DNA of 35,522 nt from an uncultured Anaerotruncus sp. (GCF_902490045.1 NZ_CABUCJ010000014.1:1-35522); one strand, 5' to 3'. Numbered from the stretch's first letter, positions 24,248-32,339 are shown. The notes: generated from the letters alone by a model not told the origin. Made by a program: numbers and translations.

Positions 24248-24868
24248 ATGACAATTTATGAAACCATCAAGGCGGCGATCTGCGTGAAGCAAGCCGCCGA
24301 ACACTACGGGCTGAAAGTGAGCCACAACGGCATGGCTTGCTGCCCGTTCCACAACGACAGGCATCCGAGCTTGAAGCTGAACGAGGATTATTTCTTCTGC
24401 TTCGGCTGCGGAGCCAAGGGGGATGTAATCGACCTTGTGGCAAGACTGTTCGATCTGAGCAGTTATGAAGCAGCGCAAAAGCTGGCTGCGGACTTCGGGC
24501 TTGACCCGAAACCGCCCACTGCCGCAGCTATGGTCAAGCCAAAGCGTCCCTATATCCGTCAGTTTCGGGAGGACGAAATGCTGTGCTTCCGGGTGCTGAT
24601 GGATTATCTGCATCTGCTGGAAGATTGGAAAGTGCGATATGCACCGAAAACACCGGACGATGCTCTGGATGACCGTTTTGTGGAAGCCTGCCAGATGCTT
24701 GATTATATCGAATATATGGCAGACATTTTGACTGTGGGTAATCTGGAAGAACGGGTTGCTGTGGTGGAAGAGCTGATGAAGGACGGCAAAATTATGTTCT
24801 TGCAGGACTACACCGCAAGAAAGAAAAAGGAGGTGGCGCAGCATGGCGAAGAACCGGAAAACGCCTGA
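24248..24868 (+). CDS. CHC2 zinc-finger primase-like protein
   Basis: 206 residues. The N-terminal DnaG-type zinc finger has ligands Cys32, His35, Cys51 and Cys54 in CCPFHNDRHPSLKLNEDYFFCFGCGAKGD, followed by VIDLVARLFDLSSYEAAQKLAADFGL, the standard continuation. There is no TOPRIM catalytic core, so it is the zinc-finger half only. In such elements it is usually paired with a separate D5/P4-type helicase-primase, which is what follows here with a 26-nt overlap. The ATG at 24248 has CGGAGA upstream and starts the family's usual N-terminus (MTIYETIKAA). Confidence 0.88.
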   Translation: MTIYETIKAAICVKQAAEHYGLKVSHNGMACCPFHNDRHPSLKLNEDYFFCFGCGAKGDVIDLVARLFDLSSYEAAQKLAADFGLDPKPPTAAAMVKPKRPYIRQFREDEMLCFRVLMDYLHLLEDWKVRYAPKTPDDALDDRFVEACQMLDYIEYMADILTVGNLEERVAVVEELMKDGKIMFLQDYTARKKKEVAQHGEEPENA

Positions 24869-26234
24869 TATGAACCTGCCTGTCTGGTTTGACGGGCAGA
24901 ACATCAATGAAGCTCTGTTTTGTGAAGAATTTCTGCATGAGCGCAGAATCATCTTTGCAAACGGAGCTTTTTTCACGCCTGATGGTCGGGTGACAGACGA
25001 TCTTCCTCTGCGTGGGGAGATTTACGACAAGCTGAAATTCTGTGCCGTAAACAATATCCCCCGGAAGATCACCAACATTCTGGAAGTGCTGAAACTGGAA
25101 GCGCAAGTGCCTGACTTCCCGCCGGAGCAGGATCGCATCCATGTGTTCAACGGTACGTTGCTATTGAACGGCACATTTACCGAGGGCAGACCGGCTATCG
25201 TGCGAAGCCGTCTGCCTGTTGTCTACAATCCCGATGCTCCTGCGCCCGTGATCTGGCTGAACTTTTTGAATGGACTGCTCCATGCGGAAGACATTCCCAC
25301 CTTGCAGGAGTTTATCGGTTATTGCCTGATCCCCTCCAACAAAGGACAGCGCATGATGGTGATTAAGGGCAACGGTGGCGAGGGTAAATCCCAAATCGGT
25401 GCGGTGCTTTCGGCTATCTTTGGCACAAACATGAAGGACGGCAGCATCGGCAAGATTTCTGAAAACCGCTTTGCCCGTGCCGATCTGGAGCACATCCTGC
25501 TGTGCGTAGATGATGATATGCGGATGGAAGCTCTGCGCCAGACCAACTATGTAAAATCCATCGTGACCGCACAGGGCAAGATGGACTTGGAACGCAAAGG
25601 GAAACAGAGCTACCAGGGCTGGATGTTCGCCCGGTTGATGGCATTCAGCAACGGCGATCTGCAAGCCCTGTATGACCGCAGTGACGGATTTTACCGCAGA
25701 CAGCTTGTGTTAACCACCAAGGAAAAGCCTGCGGACAGAGCCGATGATCCTGATCTTGCGGAGAAAATGAAAGCCGAAGTAGAGGGAATCTTCCTGTGGG
25801 CATTTGAGGGGTTGAAGCGGCTGGCTGCCAACAACTTCAAATTTACAGAGAGTGACCGAATCAAAGAAAACCGGGAAGCGGTCAAGCGTGACAATAACAA
25901 TATTTTCGATTTCATGGAGTCGGATGGATACATCCGATTGAGAGCGGATGCTTCCATCAGCTCCAAGGATTTTTATGAAATCTACGAAATGTGGTGCAGA
26001 GAAAATTCTCTTGCGCCGCTGAAAGCCCGCAGCTTCAGCGACGCCATGGTTGCCAATGCCCGGAAATATAATCTGGAGCATTGCAACAATATCACCAACG
26101 CTGCCGGTCGGCGAGTGTGGGGATTCATGGGGGTGGAAGCGATTGCACGACCTGATATAAATGGGTTTTACGGAGATTTGCCGTGTACGTACGTACCGGA
26201 GGACATTCCGGAGGAATGGCGAAACGGAGCATAA
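24843..26234 (+). CDS. D5/P4-family helicase-primase (SF3 ATPase)
   Basis: 463 residues. The ATPase core has Walker A KGNGGEGKS at 175-183 and a Walker B-like ILLCVDDDM about 40 residues later, with the motif C-like RLMAFSNGDLQALYDRSDGFYRRQ, typical of phage/plasmid D5 N-like SF3 helicases that load at replication origins. About 170 N-terminal residues precede it (D5_N-like); a C-terminal winged-helix-like part (ISSKDFYEIYEMWCRENSLAPLKARSFSDAM) ends the protein. Translationally coupled to the zinc-finger protein. Together with nearby iteron-like repeats it suggests the excised circle can replicate. Confidence 0.88.
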   Translation: MAKNRKTPDMNLPVWFDGQNINEALFCEEFLHERRIIFANGAFFTPDGRVTDDLPLRGEIYDKLKFCAVNNIPRKITNILEVLKLEAQVPDFPPEQDRIHVFNGTLLLNGTFTEGRPAIVRSRLPVVYNPDAPAPVIWLNFLNGLLHAEDIPTLQEFIGYCLIPSNKGQRMMVIKGNGGEGKSQIGAVLSAIFGTNMKDGSIGKISENRFARADLEHILLCVDDDMRMEALRQTNYVKSIVTAQGKMDLERKGKQSYQGWMFARLMAFSNGDLQALYDRSDGFYRRQLVLTTKEKPADRADDPDLAEKMKAEVEGIFLWAFEGLKRLAANNFKFTESDRIKENREAVKRDNNNIFDFMESDGYIRLRADASISSKDFYEIYEMWCRENSLAPLKARSFSDAMVANARKYNLEHCNNITNAAGRRVWGFMGVEAIARPDINGFYGDLPCTYVPEDIPEEWRNGA

Positions 26235-26614
26235 AACCGATTGCTGGTACGTATGTACACAGCAAAAGAGCGTGAAACGCTCGTTATAGAAACAGCACAT
26301 CCCCCTTGTTTGGGCTGTTTCTATGTCCACGGACTTTTGAAAAAAGCTCCTGTGGACACCGGCTGCAAGAGGAAGTTCCGCAGAACAGCTTCATGCAGAC
26401 GGGCTGACCATGAGAAAAGTTGCAGACATTTTCGCCTTGGTCAGCAGAGGTCACCGCAGCGACCGCATTCCCCCTCGGGAGAGCCCTCGGAGAGCCCACG
26501 GCACTTTGCAGCCAGTATGGATGAAAGTGTTATAGTGGGTTATTACACTTCCGCAGAAGTGCATCCCCGCAGCCCCCCGCCCGTCTGCTACTCTCGAAAG
26601 AAAGGAAAAAGTCT
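26235..26614. other. 380-bp structured intergenic region with oriT
   Basis: No convincing gene. From left: ATAGAAACAGC (26286-26296) pairs with GCTGTTTCTAT (26314-26324); TGTCCAC (26324-26330) pairs with GTGGACA (26352-26358); GCTGACC (26403-26409) pairs with GGTCAGC (26439-26445); then the oriT dyad. A 41-codon ORF (26410-26535, MRKVADIFALVSRGHRSD...) ends inside the oriT but has no clear ribosome site. The relaxase ribosome site AAAGGA is at the right end. Confidence 0.6.
26525..26550 (+). other. MobV-type origin of transfer (nick region)
   Basis: AAGTGT (26525-26530) and ACACTT (26545-26550) form an inverted repeat around TATAGTGGGTTATT. The centre TAGTGGGTTA matches the pMV158-type nick region TAGTGTG/TTA at 9 of 10 positions, so the nick would fall between 26539 and 26540. 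It lies 65 nt upstream of the MobV relaxase gene, the usual place. Confidence 0.8.
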
Positions 26615-27904
26615 ATGGCAAGAAACGATGGAATTGACCGTACCTTTGCCCGTAACCAGGACTTGCCCACCCTCGACGATGTGGCGAAAGTTCAGGAGCA
26701 TAACGAGCGAGAAAAAGACAGCTACTCCAATCAAGATATTGATACCACCCAGACCCACCGCAATGTCCACTTCAAGAAACCTACCGACAGCTATGCCGCC
26801 ATGTTCGATCAGATGATTGCAGATGGTGTTATCTCCACCCGTGGTCTGAAAGCCGATGCGGTGAAATATGGGGAGCTGCTGTTTGATGTAAACTCTGCCT
26901 ACTTCCACAACCACGGCGGCTATGAATATGCCAAACAGTTCTATGCCGATGCCTACAAAGCCGCCGTGGAGATCGTCGGCGGTGAGCAGTATATCCTATC
27001 CGCTGTCATGCACGCTGATGAACGCAACCGGGCAATGACTGAAGCTCTGGGCGAGGATGTGTACCACTACCATCTTCATGTGGTCTATATCCCGGTGGTG
27101 GAAAAACAGATTCTATGGTCAAAGCGGTGCAAGGATGAAGCCCTCCGGGGAACAGTAAAGGAAACCATTACACAGGTCAGCCGCAGTAAGAAATGGGAAT
27201 CCAAACCCGTTCTTGATGAGGACGGCATTCCGATGTTGAACGCAAAAGGGAAAAAGATATTGAGGTCGTCCTACAGTGTTTTGCAGGATGACTTTTTTCA
27301 TTTTATGCGGGCTACCGGATATACCGATGTGGAGCGTGGAGAGCGTGGCAGCACCGAAGAACATCTGACGGTGACACAGTTCAAGGTACAGGCGGAACAG
27401 CAGCGGTTGGAAGCCGTGACCGGACAGGTTGCCGATGCAGAACAGTCCTTGGAGAATACCAGGGTTGCCACTGAAAAACAAAAAAAGAAACTGGAAGCTC
27501 TGCAAAAGGAAACAAAGGCAGCAAGGGCAACTGCCCTGACAGTGCAGGACATTGAAGCCATGGGCAAGAGAGCCACATTCGGAAACAATATCACGCTGAC
27601 ACCGGACGAATGCCGTACCCTAAAGGATTATGCAGTCAGCAGTTTCGCAGAGAAAGCGGAAAAGCTGAAATACAAGCAAAAATATGAACAGGCAGAAAAG
27701 AGTGCGTCCGTTTGGAAGCGCCGCTTTGAAGCCCTGAACGAAAAATATTTGGAACTCAAAAAGAAAGCCCAGCCCTATCTGGATGCACTGGAAATCGCTT
27801 CCGAAAGGGTTCGGGCTTTTCTTGATGTTGTCCTCAGTAGAGAAAAGGAAACACAGGAACACAAGCAGCCTGCCCGCAAGCGTGGGCAGGATATGGAAAT
27901 TTGA
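26615..27904 (+). CDS. MobV-family relaxase (Pre/Mob plasmid recombination enzyme)
   Basis: 429 residues. The N-terminal relaxase domain has the MobV motif III HADERNRAMTEALGEDVYHYHLHVVYIPV (His133, Glu136, then His153 and His155 for metal binding). Residue N-terminal motif ERNRA/HNEREKDSYSNQDID is like the family's motif I. The C-terminal half (about 240-400) is a long coiled coil (QAEQQRLEAVTGQVADAEQSLENTRVATEKQKKKLEALQ), typical for MobV multimerisation. MobV enzymes nick the oriT found just upstream and lead the strand into a helper's secretion channel. ATG with AAAGGA upstream. Confidence 0.92.
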   Translation: MARNDGIDRTFARNQDLPTLDDVAKVQEHNEREKDSYSNQDIDTTQTHRNVHFKKPTDSYAAMFDQMIADGVISTRGLKADAVKYGELLFDVNSAYFHNHGGYEYAKQFYADAYKAAVEIVGGEQYILSAVMHADERNRAMTEALGEDVYHYHLHVVYIPVVEKQILWSKRCKDEALRGTVKETITQVSRSKKWESKPVLDEDGIPMLNAKGKKILRSSYSVLQDDFFHFMRATGYTDVERGERGSTEEHLTVTQFKVQAEQQRLEAVTGQVADAEQSLENTRVATEKQKKKLEALQKETKAARATALTVQDIEAMGKRATFGNNITLTPDECRTLKDYAVSSFAEKAEKLKYKQKYEQAEKSASVWKRRFEALNEKYLELKKKAQPYLDALEIASERVRAFLDVVLSREKETQEHKQPARKRGQDMEI

Positions 27905-27919
27905 CGGAGGAATTGCCTA

Positions 27920-28105
27920 TTGAAGAAATACTATGAGGAAGCGAAATATAATGCGGCATTTGACCGCTGTGTGGATGTTATGACCCAGCTGCTCCAGAAA
28001 TACGGGCATCAGGTTTTGGATAAATTAGATCAGGATACTTCGCAAATGGCGGATTGCTCTGAGGACGATAAGCAAGCGCAGTCTTTAACGGATAAGGCTG
28101 CGTAA
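27920..28105 (+). CDS. Small hypothetical protein after the relaxase
   Basis: 61 residues, MKKYYEEAKYNAAFDRCVDVMTQLLQKYGHQVLDKLDQD..., one long amphipathic helix and an acidic, disordered end. The start is a TTG with GGAGG 9 nt upstream, and the gene begins 15 nt after the relaxase stop, so it is co-expressed with it. No family recognised; might be an accessory mobilization protein by position only. Confidence 0.55.
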   Translation: MKKYYEEAKYNAAFDRCVDVMTQLLQKYGHQVLDKLDQDTSQMADCSEDDKQAQSLTDKAA

Positions 28106-28118
28106 AAATTTACAATTT

Positions 28119-28167
28119 ACACGTTGCGTAATCGCTATGGCTATGCTATAATAATTACGCAACGTGT
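28119..28167 (+). promoter_or_regulatory. Promoter framed by a 14-bp inverted repeat, upstream of the HTH gene
   Basis: ACACGTTGCGTAAT (28119-28132) and its exact inverse ATTACGCAACGTGT (28154-28167) are 21 bp apart. Inside them lie TTGCGT (28124-28129), 17 nt, TATAAT (28147-28152). One arm covers the -35, the other the start-site region: a looping or paired-operator design, probably bound by the HTH protein encoded next. Confidence 0.85.
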
Positions 28168-28190
28168 ATTTTGTTTATGGAGAAAAGCGA

Positions 28191-28421
28191 ATGGATTGTA
28201 AGAACAGAATTATAAAGTTGAGGGAAAGTACAGGATTGAACCGGAAGGACTTTTGCAAGCTGGTTCATATCCCATACCGGACTATGACCGAGTGGGAACT
28301 GGACAACCGCCATGCACCGGACTATGTGCTTTGGCTTTTGGAGTATTATATCCGCAACGAGGGACTTGTGGTAAAAGAAATAAACGAGGGAGGTGGAGAT
28401 TCTGAAAAAGAAGCAACTTAA
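28191..28421 (+). CDS. Small helix-turn-helix (XRE-like) regulator
   Basis: 76 residues: IIKLRESTGLNRKDFCKLVHIPYRTMTEWELDNRHAPDYVLWLLEYYIRNE, a single Cro/C1-type helix-turn-helix with recognition helix around YRTMTEWE. The ATG at 28191 is chosen for GGAGA 8 nt upstream. Its end overlaps the serine-recombinase start by 29 nt, so both come from the promoter at 28124-28152, and it probably controls recombinase level through the flanking inverted repeat. This is inference from layout. Confidence 0.78.
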   Translation: MDCKNRIIKLRESTGLNRKDFCKLVHIPYRTMTEWELDNRHAPDYVLWLLEYYIRNEGLVVKEINEGGGDSEKEAT

Positions 28422-30093
28422 ATGTTATCTATATACGAGAGTGTCCACCTCCATGCAAGTAGATGGTTACAGCTTAGATGCCCAGCGGGACAAGCTGCGG
28501 AAGTATGCGGCATACGAGGATATGATCGTTGCCGGGGAGTATTCTGACGAGGGATTTTCCGGCAAGAACATCCAAGGGCGGCAGGAGTTTCAACGGATGC
28601 TGAATGACATCCAGGACGGCAAAGACGGCGTTTCCTATGTGCTTGTTTTTAAACTCTCCCGATTTGGTAGAAATGCAGCGGATGTATTGAACTCCTTGCA
28701 GCTCATGCAGGATTTTGGTGTCAATCTGATTTGCGTAGAAGATGGTATTGACAGTTCCAAGGATGCCGGTAAGCTGATGATCTCTGTGCTGTCTGCTGTG
28801 GCAGAAATTGAGCGAGAGAACATCCGCTCACAGACAATGGCAGGACGGGAGCAAAAGGCTCGTGAGGGCAAATGGAACGGCGGTTTTGCTCCCTATGGAT
28901 ACAAACTGGAAAACGGAAACCTTGTCATTGCAGAGGATGAAGTTGAGGTAATCCGTGTCATTTATGACCGCTATATCCATACCAACGAGGGCGTTGCCGG
29001 AGTTGCCAAATATCTTAATCGCAACGGATTTGTGAAGAAGCTGCGGCAGAATAACACCATCCCCGGCTTTTCAAGAAACTTCGTGCAGGACGTACTGGAC
29101 AATCCCGTTTACATGGGCAAAATTGCTTATGGCAGACGGAGAACCGAGAAGAAGCAAGGTACAAGAAACGAGATGCACGTAGTCGAGCAGTCGGAGTTTC
29201 CTGTTTACGATGGTCAGCACGAAGCCATCATTTCCGAAGAAGATTGGTATCTGGCACAGGAAAAGCGCAAGATCAATTCTTTCAAGCGGGAAAAGGTCAA
29301 CAATCCAGACCATGCACACATCTTGTCCGGTATCTTGAAATGCCCATGCTGCGGCAAGAGTATGTACGGAAATATTGCCAAGGCTCACAGCAAGGACAAG
29401 AAAACCCGGTATTATTACTACTGCAAAAACACGGTTACGCCTACCGGACATGAGTGCAGCTTCCGTCTGAATATCGAGCAGACTGAAATCAACAAATTTG
29501 TGGCGAAGGTCATTTCCGCTATGGTCAACAATCCCCGATTTGTTGAAGCAATTCAAGCGAAAATCGGAACGGCGGTTGATACAGAGGATATGGAAAAGCA
29601 GATCGCCGTCCTGCAAGGGCAGCTAAAGCAAGCTTTTGGCACAAAAAGCCGTTTGGAGCGTCAAATGGATACCTTGGACATCAATGATGCCCACTATGAC
29701 AGAAAAATTTTGGACTTGCAGCGCCGCTACGATGAGCAGTATGATACCATAGAGGAAATTGAAGTTCAGATTGGAGAATTGCAAAGTCAGATACGCAGTA
29801 TCCAGCAGGAGAAAATATCCGGTGATAACATTTATCGGCTCTTACTGGCATTTGATGAAGTCTACCATTCCGCAACAGAAGCGGAACAGAAAGAGTTTAT
29901 GAAAGCCTTTATCGAGCGAATTGAGATGTTCCCGGAAAAGAGAAAAGACGGAAGCTGGATAAAGAAGATTGTATTCAATTTCCCTGTGCCTGTTGATGGC
30001 GAGGAAGTGAAAGAACTTCCCTTGGAAACTGAAACAACCGTCGAGAGCGTGACGTTGCTGCTGCCTCATGATAAGCAGGAAGCTCAGCGGTGA
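28393..30093 (+). CDS. Large serine recombinase (integrase/excisionase of the element)
   Basis: 566 residues. The N-terminal resolvase domain has catalytic Ser18 in YTRVSTSMQVDGYSLDAQ and the Arg block KLSRFGRNAAD. The recombinase domain follows at ~165-285 (GFAPYGYKLENGN...DVLDNPVYMGKIAYG). A zinc ribbon has CPCCGKSMYG then CKN...GHEC, and a coiled coil spans ~395-470. GTG start within an AGGGAGG-rich stretch; 29-nt overlap with the HTH gene. The last 17 residues, VESVTLLLPHDKQEAQR, are encoded to the right of the attR core and are probably the severed end of host rlmD. In the circular form the same frame would run into the element's left end instead. Confidence 0.93.
   Translation: MEILKKKQLKCYLYTRVSTSMQVDGYSLDAQRDKLRKYAAYEDMIVAGEYSDEGFSGKNIQGRQEFQRMLNDIQDGKDGVSYVLVFKLSRFGRNAADVLNSLQLMQDFGVNLICVEDGIDSSKDAGKLMISVLSAVAEIERENIRSQTMAGREQKAREGKWNGGFAPYGYKLENGNLVIAEDEVEVIRVIYDRYIHTNEGVAGVAKYLNRNGFVKKLRQNNTIPGFSRNFVQDVLDNPVYMGKIAYGRRRTEKKQGTRNEMHVVEQSEFPVYDGQHEAIISEEDWYLAQEKRKINSFKREKVNNPDHAHILSGILKCPCCGKSMYGNIAKAHSKDKKTRYYYYCKNTVTPTGHECSFRLNIEQTEINKFVAKVISAMVNNPRFVEAIQAKIGTAVDTEDMEKQIAVLQGQLKQAFGTKSRLERQMDTLDINDAHYDRKILDLQRRYDEQYDTIEEIEVQIGELQSQIRSIQQEKISGDNIYRLLLAFDEVYHSATEAEQKEFMKAFIERIEMFPEKRKDGSWIKKIVFNFPVPVDGEEVKELPLETETTVESVTLLLPHDKQEAQR
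30040..30046 (+). other. attR core GTCGAGA inside the recombinase gene, with severed rlmD end
   Basis: Same 7 bases as attL and same codon phase (codons 550-551). To the right, 30047-30093 encodes SVTLLLPHDKQEAQR-stop, which restores a normal 457-residue RlmD if joined to the left host half. 30094-30168 contains no gene apart from a 19-codon ORF behind AGGGGAG. Confidence 0.75.
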
Positions 30094-30168
30094 AATTTGC
30101 AGGGGAGATTTTATGTGCCGGGGCGCCTGCTTCAGGAGAGCAAACCAAAACGGAAATACAATCGGACG

Positions 30169-32274
30169 GTGAACGTGGTGAAACCAGATTCCAGCGTTCT
30201 GGAACGCTTCTACGGGGGCGTCGAGGAAAACCGAATACTCACGGCGGTCCGCCGGGGAATGGTGCTCGCCATTCCGGAAATCCTGGTGGGCTCCTTTTCC
30301 CTGCTGCTGCTGAGCCTTCCGGTCGGCGGCTGGCAGGCGCTGCTCGACGGGCTGTGGGGCGGGTCGCTCCGGTTGCTGCTGACGGTGGTGCGCGGCGCGA
30401 CGCTCGGCGTCATCTCGTTGATCATGCTGCTGACGATCAGCTACAGCTACGAGGAGGAGTCGCCTGACGGACGCCGGGGGACCCTCCCCTTCGTCAGCCT
30501 CTGCGCCTACCTCGCGTTCACCTACGGACCGGAGGGCTTTACCTTCGCTGCCTTCGAGAGTTCCCGGCTGTTCGGCGCGATCGTGGTGACGATCGTCAGC
30601 TGCGCGCTTTTCACCCTGCTTTCCGAGCGGTTTTCCATCCGGATGCGCTCCTACACCGACGGTTCGGACTCCGCCTTCCGGCGATCGATCTCCGCGATCC
30701 TGCCCGCCTGTCTGGTGATCGCCCTCTTCGCCCTTCTGGGCGGTCTGCTCACCCGCGCGCTGGGCGGCGCCGACTATTCAGAGGCGTTCTCCGGCTGGTT
30801 CGAGGGGCTCTTCCTGAAAATGGGGCGGGGGCTCGACAGCGGCCTGCTCTTTATCCTGCTGATGCACCTGATGTGGTTTTTCGGCATCCACGGGAGCAAC
30901 GTGCTCGACGGGGTCGCGCACGAGGTCTTCCGCGCGGGCATGGACGTGAACCTCGCCCAGCTCGCGGCCGGGCAGGCCCCCACCGAGATCGCCACCAAGA
31001 CCTTCTTCGACACCTTTGTGCTCTTCGGCGGCTGTGGAACGCTGCTCTGCCTGGCCGTCGCCATCTTTCTGTGCGACCGGCGCAAAAATGTCCGCGAGCT
31101 CTCCAAGATGGCGCTGGTACCGCTGCTCTTCAACATTAACGAGCTGATGATGTTCGGCGTTCCCGTCGTGCTCAATCCCCTCTACCTGCTGCCCTTCCTC
31201 TGCACGCCGCTGGTGCTGACGGTCATCAGCTACCTTTCGGTGCTGACGGGGCTGGTGCCCGTCGCGACCCACACGGTCGAGTGGACGACCCCGATCTTTT
31301 TGAGCGGCTACGCCGCGACCGGGTCGGTCGCGGGGAGCCTGCTCCAGCTGGTGAACCTCGCGGTCGGCGTGGGCATCTACCTGCCCTTTGTGCGTCTGGC
31401 GCAGGCCCGCCAGCTGCGGTCGCTGGAAAAGCAGATGGAGCGGCTGGCCGGGGAGGTCCGGGCCTGCGAGGCGGCGGGGGAACGCCCGGCGCTGCTGGCG
31501 CGCGGCGGACAGCTCGGCTCGATGGCGAAGCTGCTGGCGGAGGACCTGCGCTATGCGCTGCGCAGCGGGGACGTTCAGCTCTATTACCAGCCCCAGACCG
31601 ACGCGCGGGGGCACGTGTGGGGCGCGGAGGCGCTTCTGCGCTGGAGGCATGGGACGGGCGGGTTCGTCTATCCGCCGCTCGCGGCGGAGGGCGGCTTTTC
31701 GGACGAGCTGGCCGCGTTCGTCGTGGACACGGCCTGCCGCGATCTGGCGGCGCTCAGCGAGTGGAGCTGCAGGGAACTGGAGATCTCCTGCAACCTGACC
31801 GCCGGGCAGCTGACCGCGCCCGGCGCGCCCGAGCTCGTGAAAAAGGCGGTCGAACGCCACCACATTCCGCCGGGGAGGCTCGGCGTGGAATTGACCGAAC
31901 AGGACGCGCTGTCCGGCGCGCCGCAGATGGCCGAACGGATCGCGGCGCTGCGGGAGGCGGGCGCGCGGATTATCATGGACGATTTCGGCATGGGGCACAA
32001 TTCGATGCTCTACCTGCAGGACAGCCAGTTCGACATGGTCAAGCTCGACGGCTCGCTCGTGCGGGGGATGACGGACAACCGCCGCACCGGGGAGATCATT
32101 TCCACGATCGTGCGGCTGTCCGAATCGCTCGGCTTCCGCGTGGTGGCGGAATATGTGGAGACGCCCGAGCAGCTTGAGGCGCTCGGGACGCTCGGGTGCA
32201 GATATTACCAGGGGTACCTCTTCAGCCCCGCGGTCCCGCTTTCCGAGCTGAAAAAATATATCCGGGAGCACTGA
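30169..32274 (+). CDS. PTS EIIC-like membrane domain fused to EAL c-di-GMP phosphodiesterase
   Basis: About 701 residues. Residues ~25-410 form eight to ten membrane helices like the cellobiose/lactose (CelB/Lac) EIIC family, including the conserved WFFGIHGSNVLDG and NINELMMFGVPVVLNPLYLLPF. A linker of ~50 residues precedes an EAL domain with all key motifs: GAEALLRW, SCNLTAGQL, ELTEQD, IIMDDFGMGHNSMLYL, KLDGSLV, AEYVET and QGYLFSP. An active phosphodiesterase that lowers cyclic di-GMP is therefore likely. No GGDEF, EIIB or EIIA is attached or nearby, so the EIIC part may sense rather than transport sugar; inference. The start is uncertain: GTG codons at 30169, 30175 and 30178, or a TTG at 30097, which lies just after attR. 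Confidence 0.88.
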   Translation: MNVVKPDSSVLERFYGGVEENRILTAVRRGMVLAIPEILVGSFSLLLLSLPVGGWQALLDGLWGGSLRLLLTVVRGATLGVISLIMLLTISYSYEEESPDGRRGTLPFVSLCAYLAFTYGPEGFTFAAFESSRLFGAIVVTIVSCALFTLLSERFSIRMRSYTDGSDSAFRRSISAILPACLVIALFALLGGLLTRALGGADYSEAFSGWFEGLFLKMGRGLDSGLLFILLMHLMWFFGIHGSNVLDGVAHEVFRAGMDVNLAQLAAGQAPTEIATKTFFDTFVLFGGCGTLLCLAVAIFLCDRRKNVRELSKMALVPLLFNINELMMFGVPVVLNPLYLLPFLCTPLVLTVISYLSVLTGLVPVATHTVEWTTPIFLSGYAATGSVAGSLLQLVNLAVGVGIYLPFVRLAQARQLRSLEKQMERLAGEVRACEAAGERPALLARGGQLGSMAKLLAEDLRYALRSGDVQLYYQPQTDARGHVWGAEALLRWRHGTGGFVYPPLAAEGGFSDELAAFVVDTACRDLAALSEWSCRELEISCNLTAGQLTAPGAPELVKKAVERHHIPPGRLGVELTEQDALSGAPQMAERIAALREAGARIIMDDFGMGHNSMLYLQDSQFDMVKLDGSLVRGMTDNRRTGEIISTIVRLSESLGFRVVAEYVETPEQLEALGTLGCRYYQGYLFSPAVPLSELKKYIREH

Positions 32275-32312
32275 GCCGGGCGGGGCGGTCCGGAAATTCG
32301 GCGGGGGGCCTT

Positions 32313-32339
32313 TTGTTCGGGAAAAAGGTATGCTATACT
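32313..32339 (+). promoter_or_regulatory. Promoter of the ECF sigma operon
   Basis: Extended -10 TGCTATACT (TATACT 32334-32339) with a weak -35 TTGTTC (32313-32318, 15-nt spacer), 45 nt upstream of the sigma ATG. Confidence 0.55.

Larger units (their letters stand above)
14847..30046 (+). mobile_element. Integrative mobilizable element in rlmD (serine recombinase, MobV relaxase)
   Basis: About 15.2 kb of lower-GC DNA bounded by the 7-bp core GTCGAGA at both ends. It carries a large serine recombinase at the right end, a MobV relaxase with oriT, primase/helicase genes, and regulatory cargo. There are no type IV secretion or coupling-protein genes, so it needs a helper for transfer. Base composition and codon use change sharply at both cores. 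Removing the element joins RTAHVE to SVTLLLPHDKQEAQR-stop, giving a 457-residue RlmD of normal length. An IS91-family element is nested in it. Confidence 0.88.

Noticed and set aside
26410..26535. 41-codon ORF ending in the oriT
   Set aside because: No clear ribosome site; could be real but cannot be supported from this sequence alone.
26241..26816. 191-codon ORF over the oriT region and relaxase start
   Set aside because: Overlaps structured non-coding DNA and the well-supported relaxase in another frame; composition is irregular.
14847..30046. Self-transmissible ICE
   Set aside because: No VirB4/VirD4-type ATPases or other mating-channel genes were found; only relaxase and oriT, so mobilizable is the better term.
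30778..32271. 497-codon - strand open frame over the EIIC-EAL gene
   Set aside because: The + strand carries complete EAL motifs; the antisense product has only biased composition.
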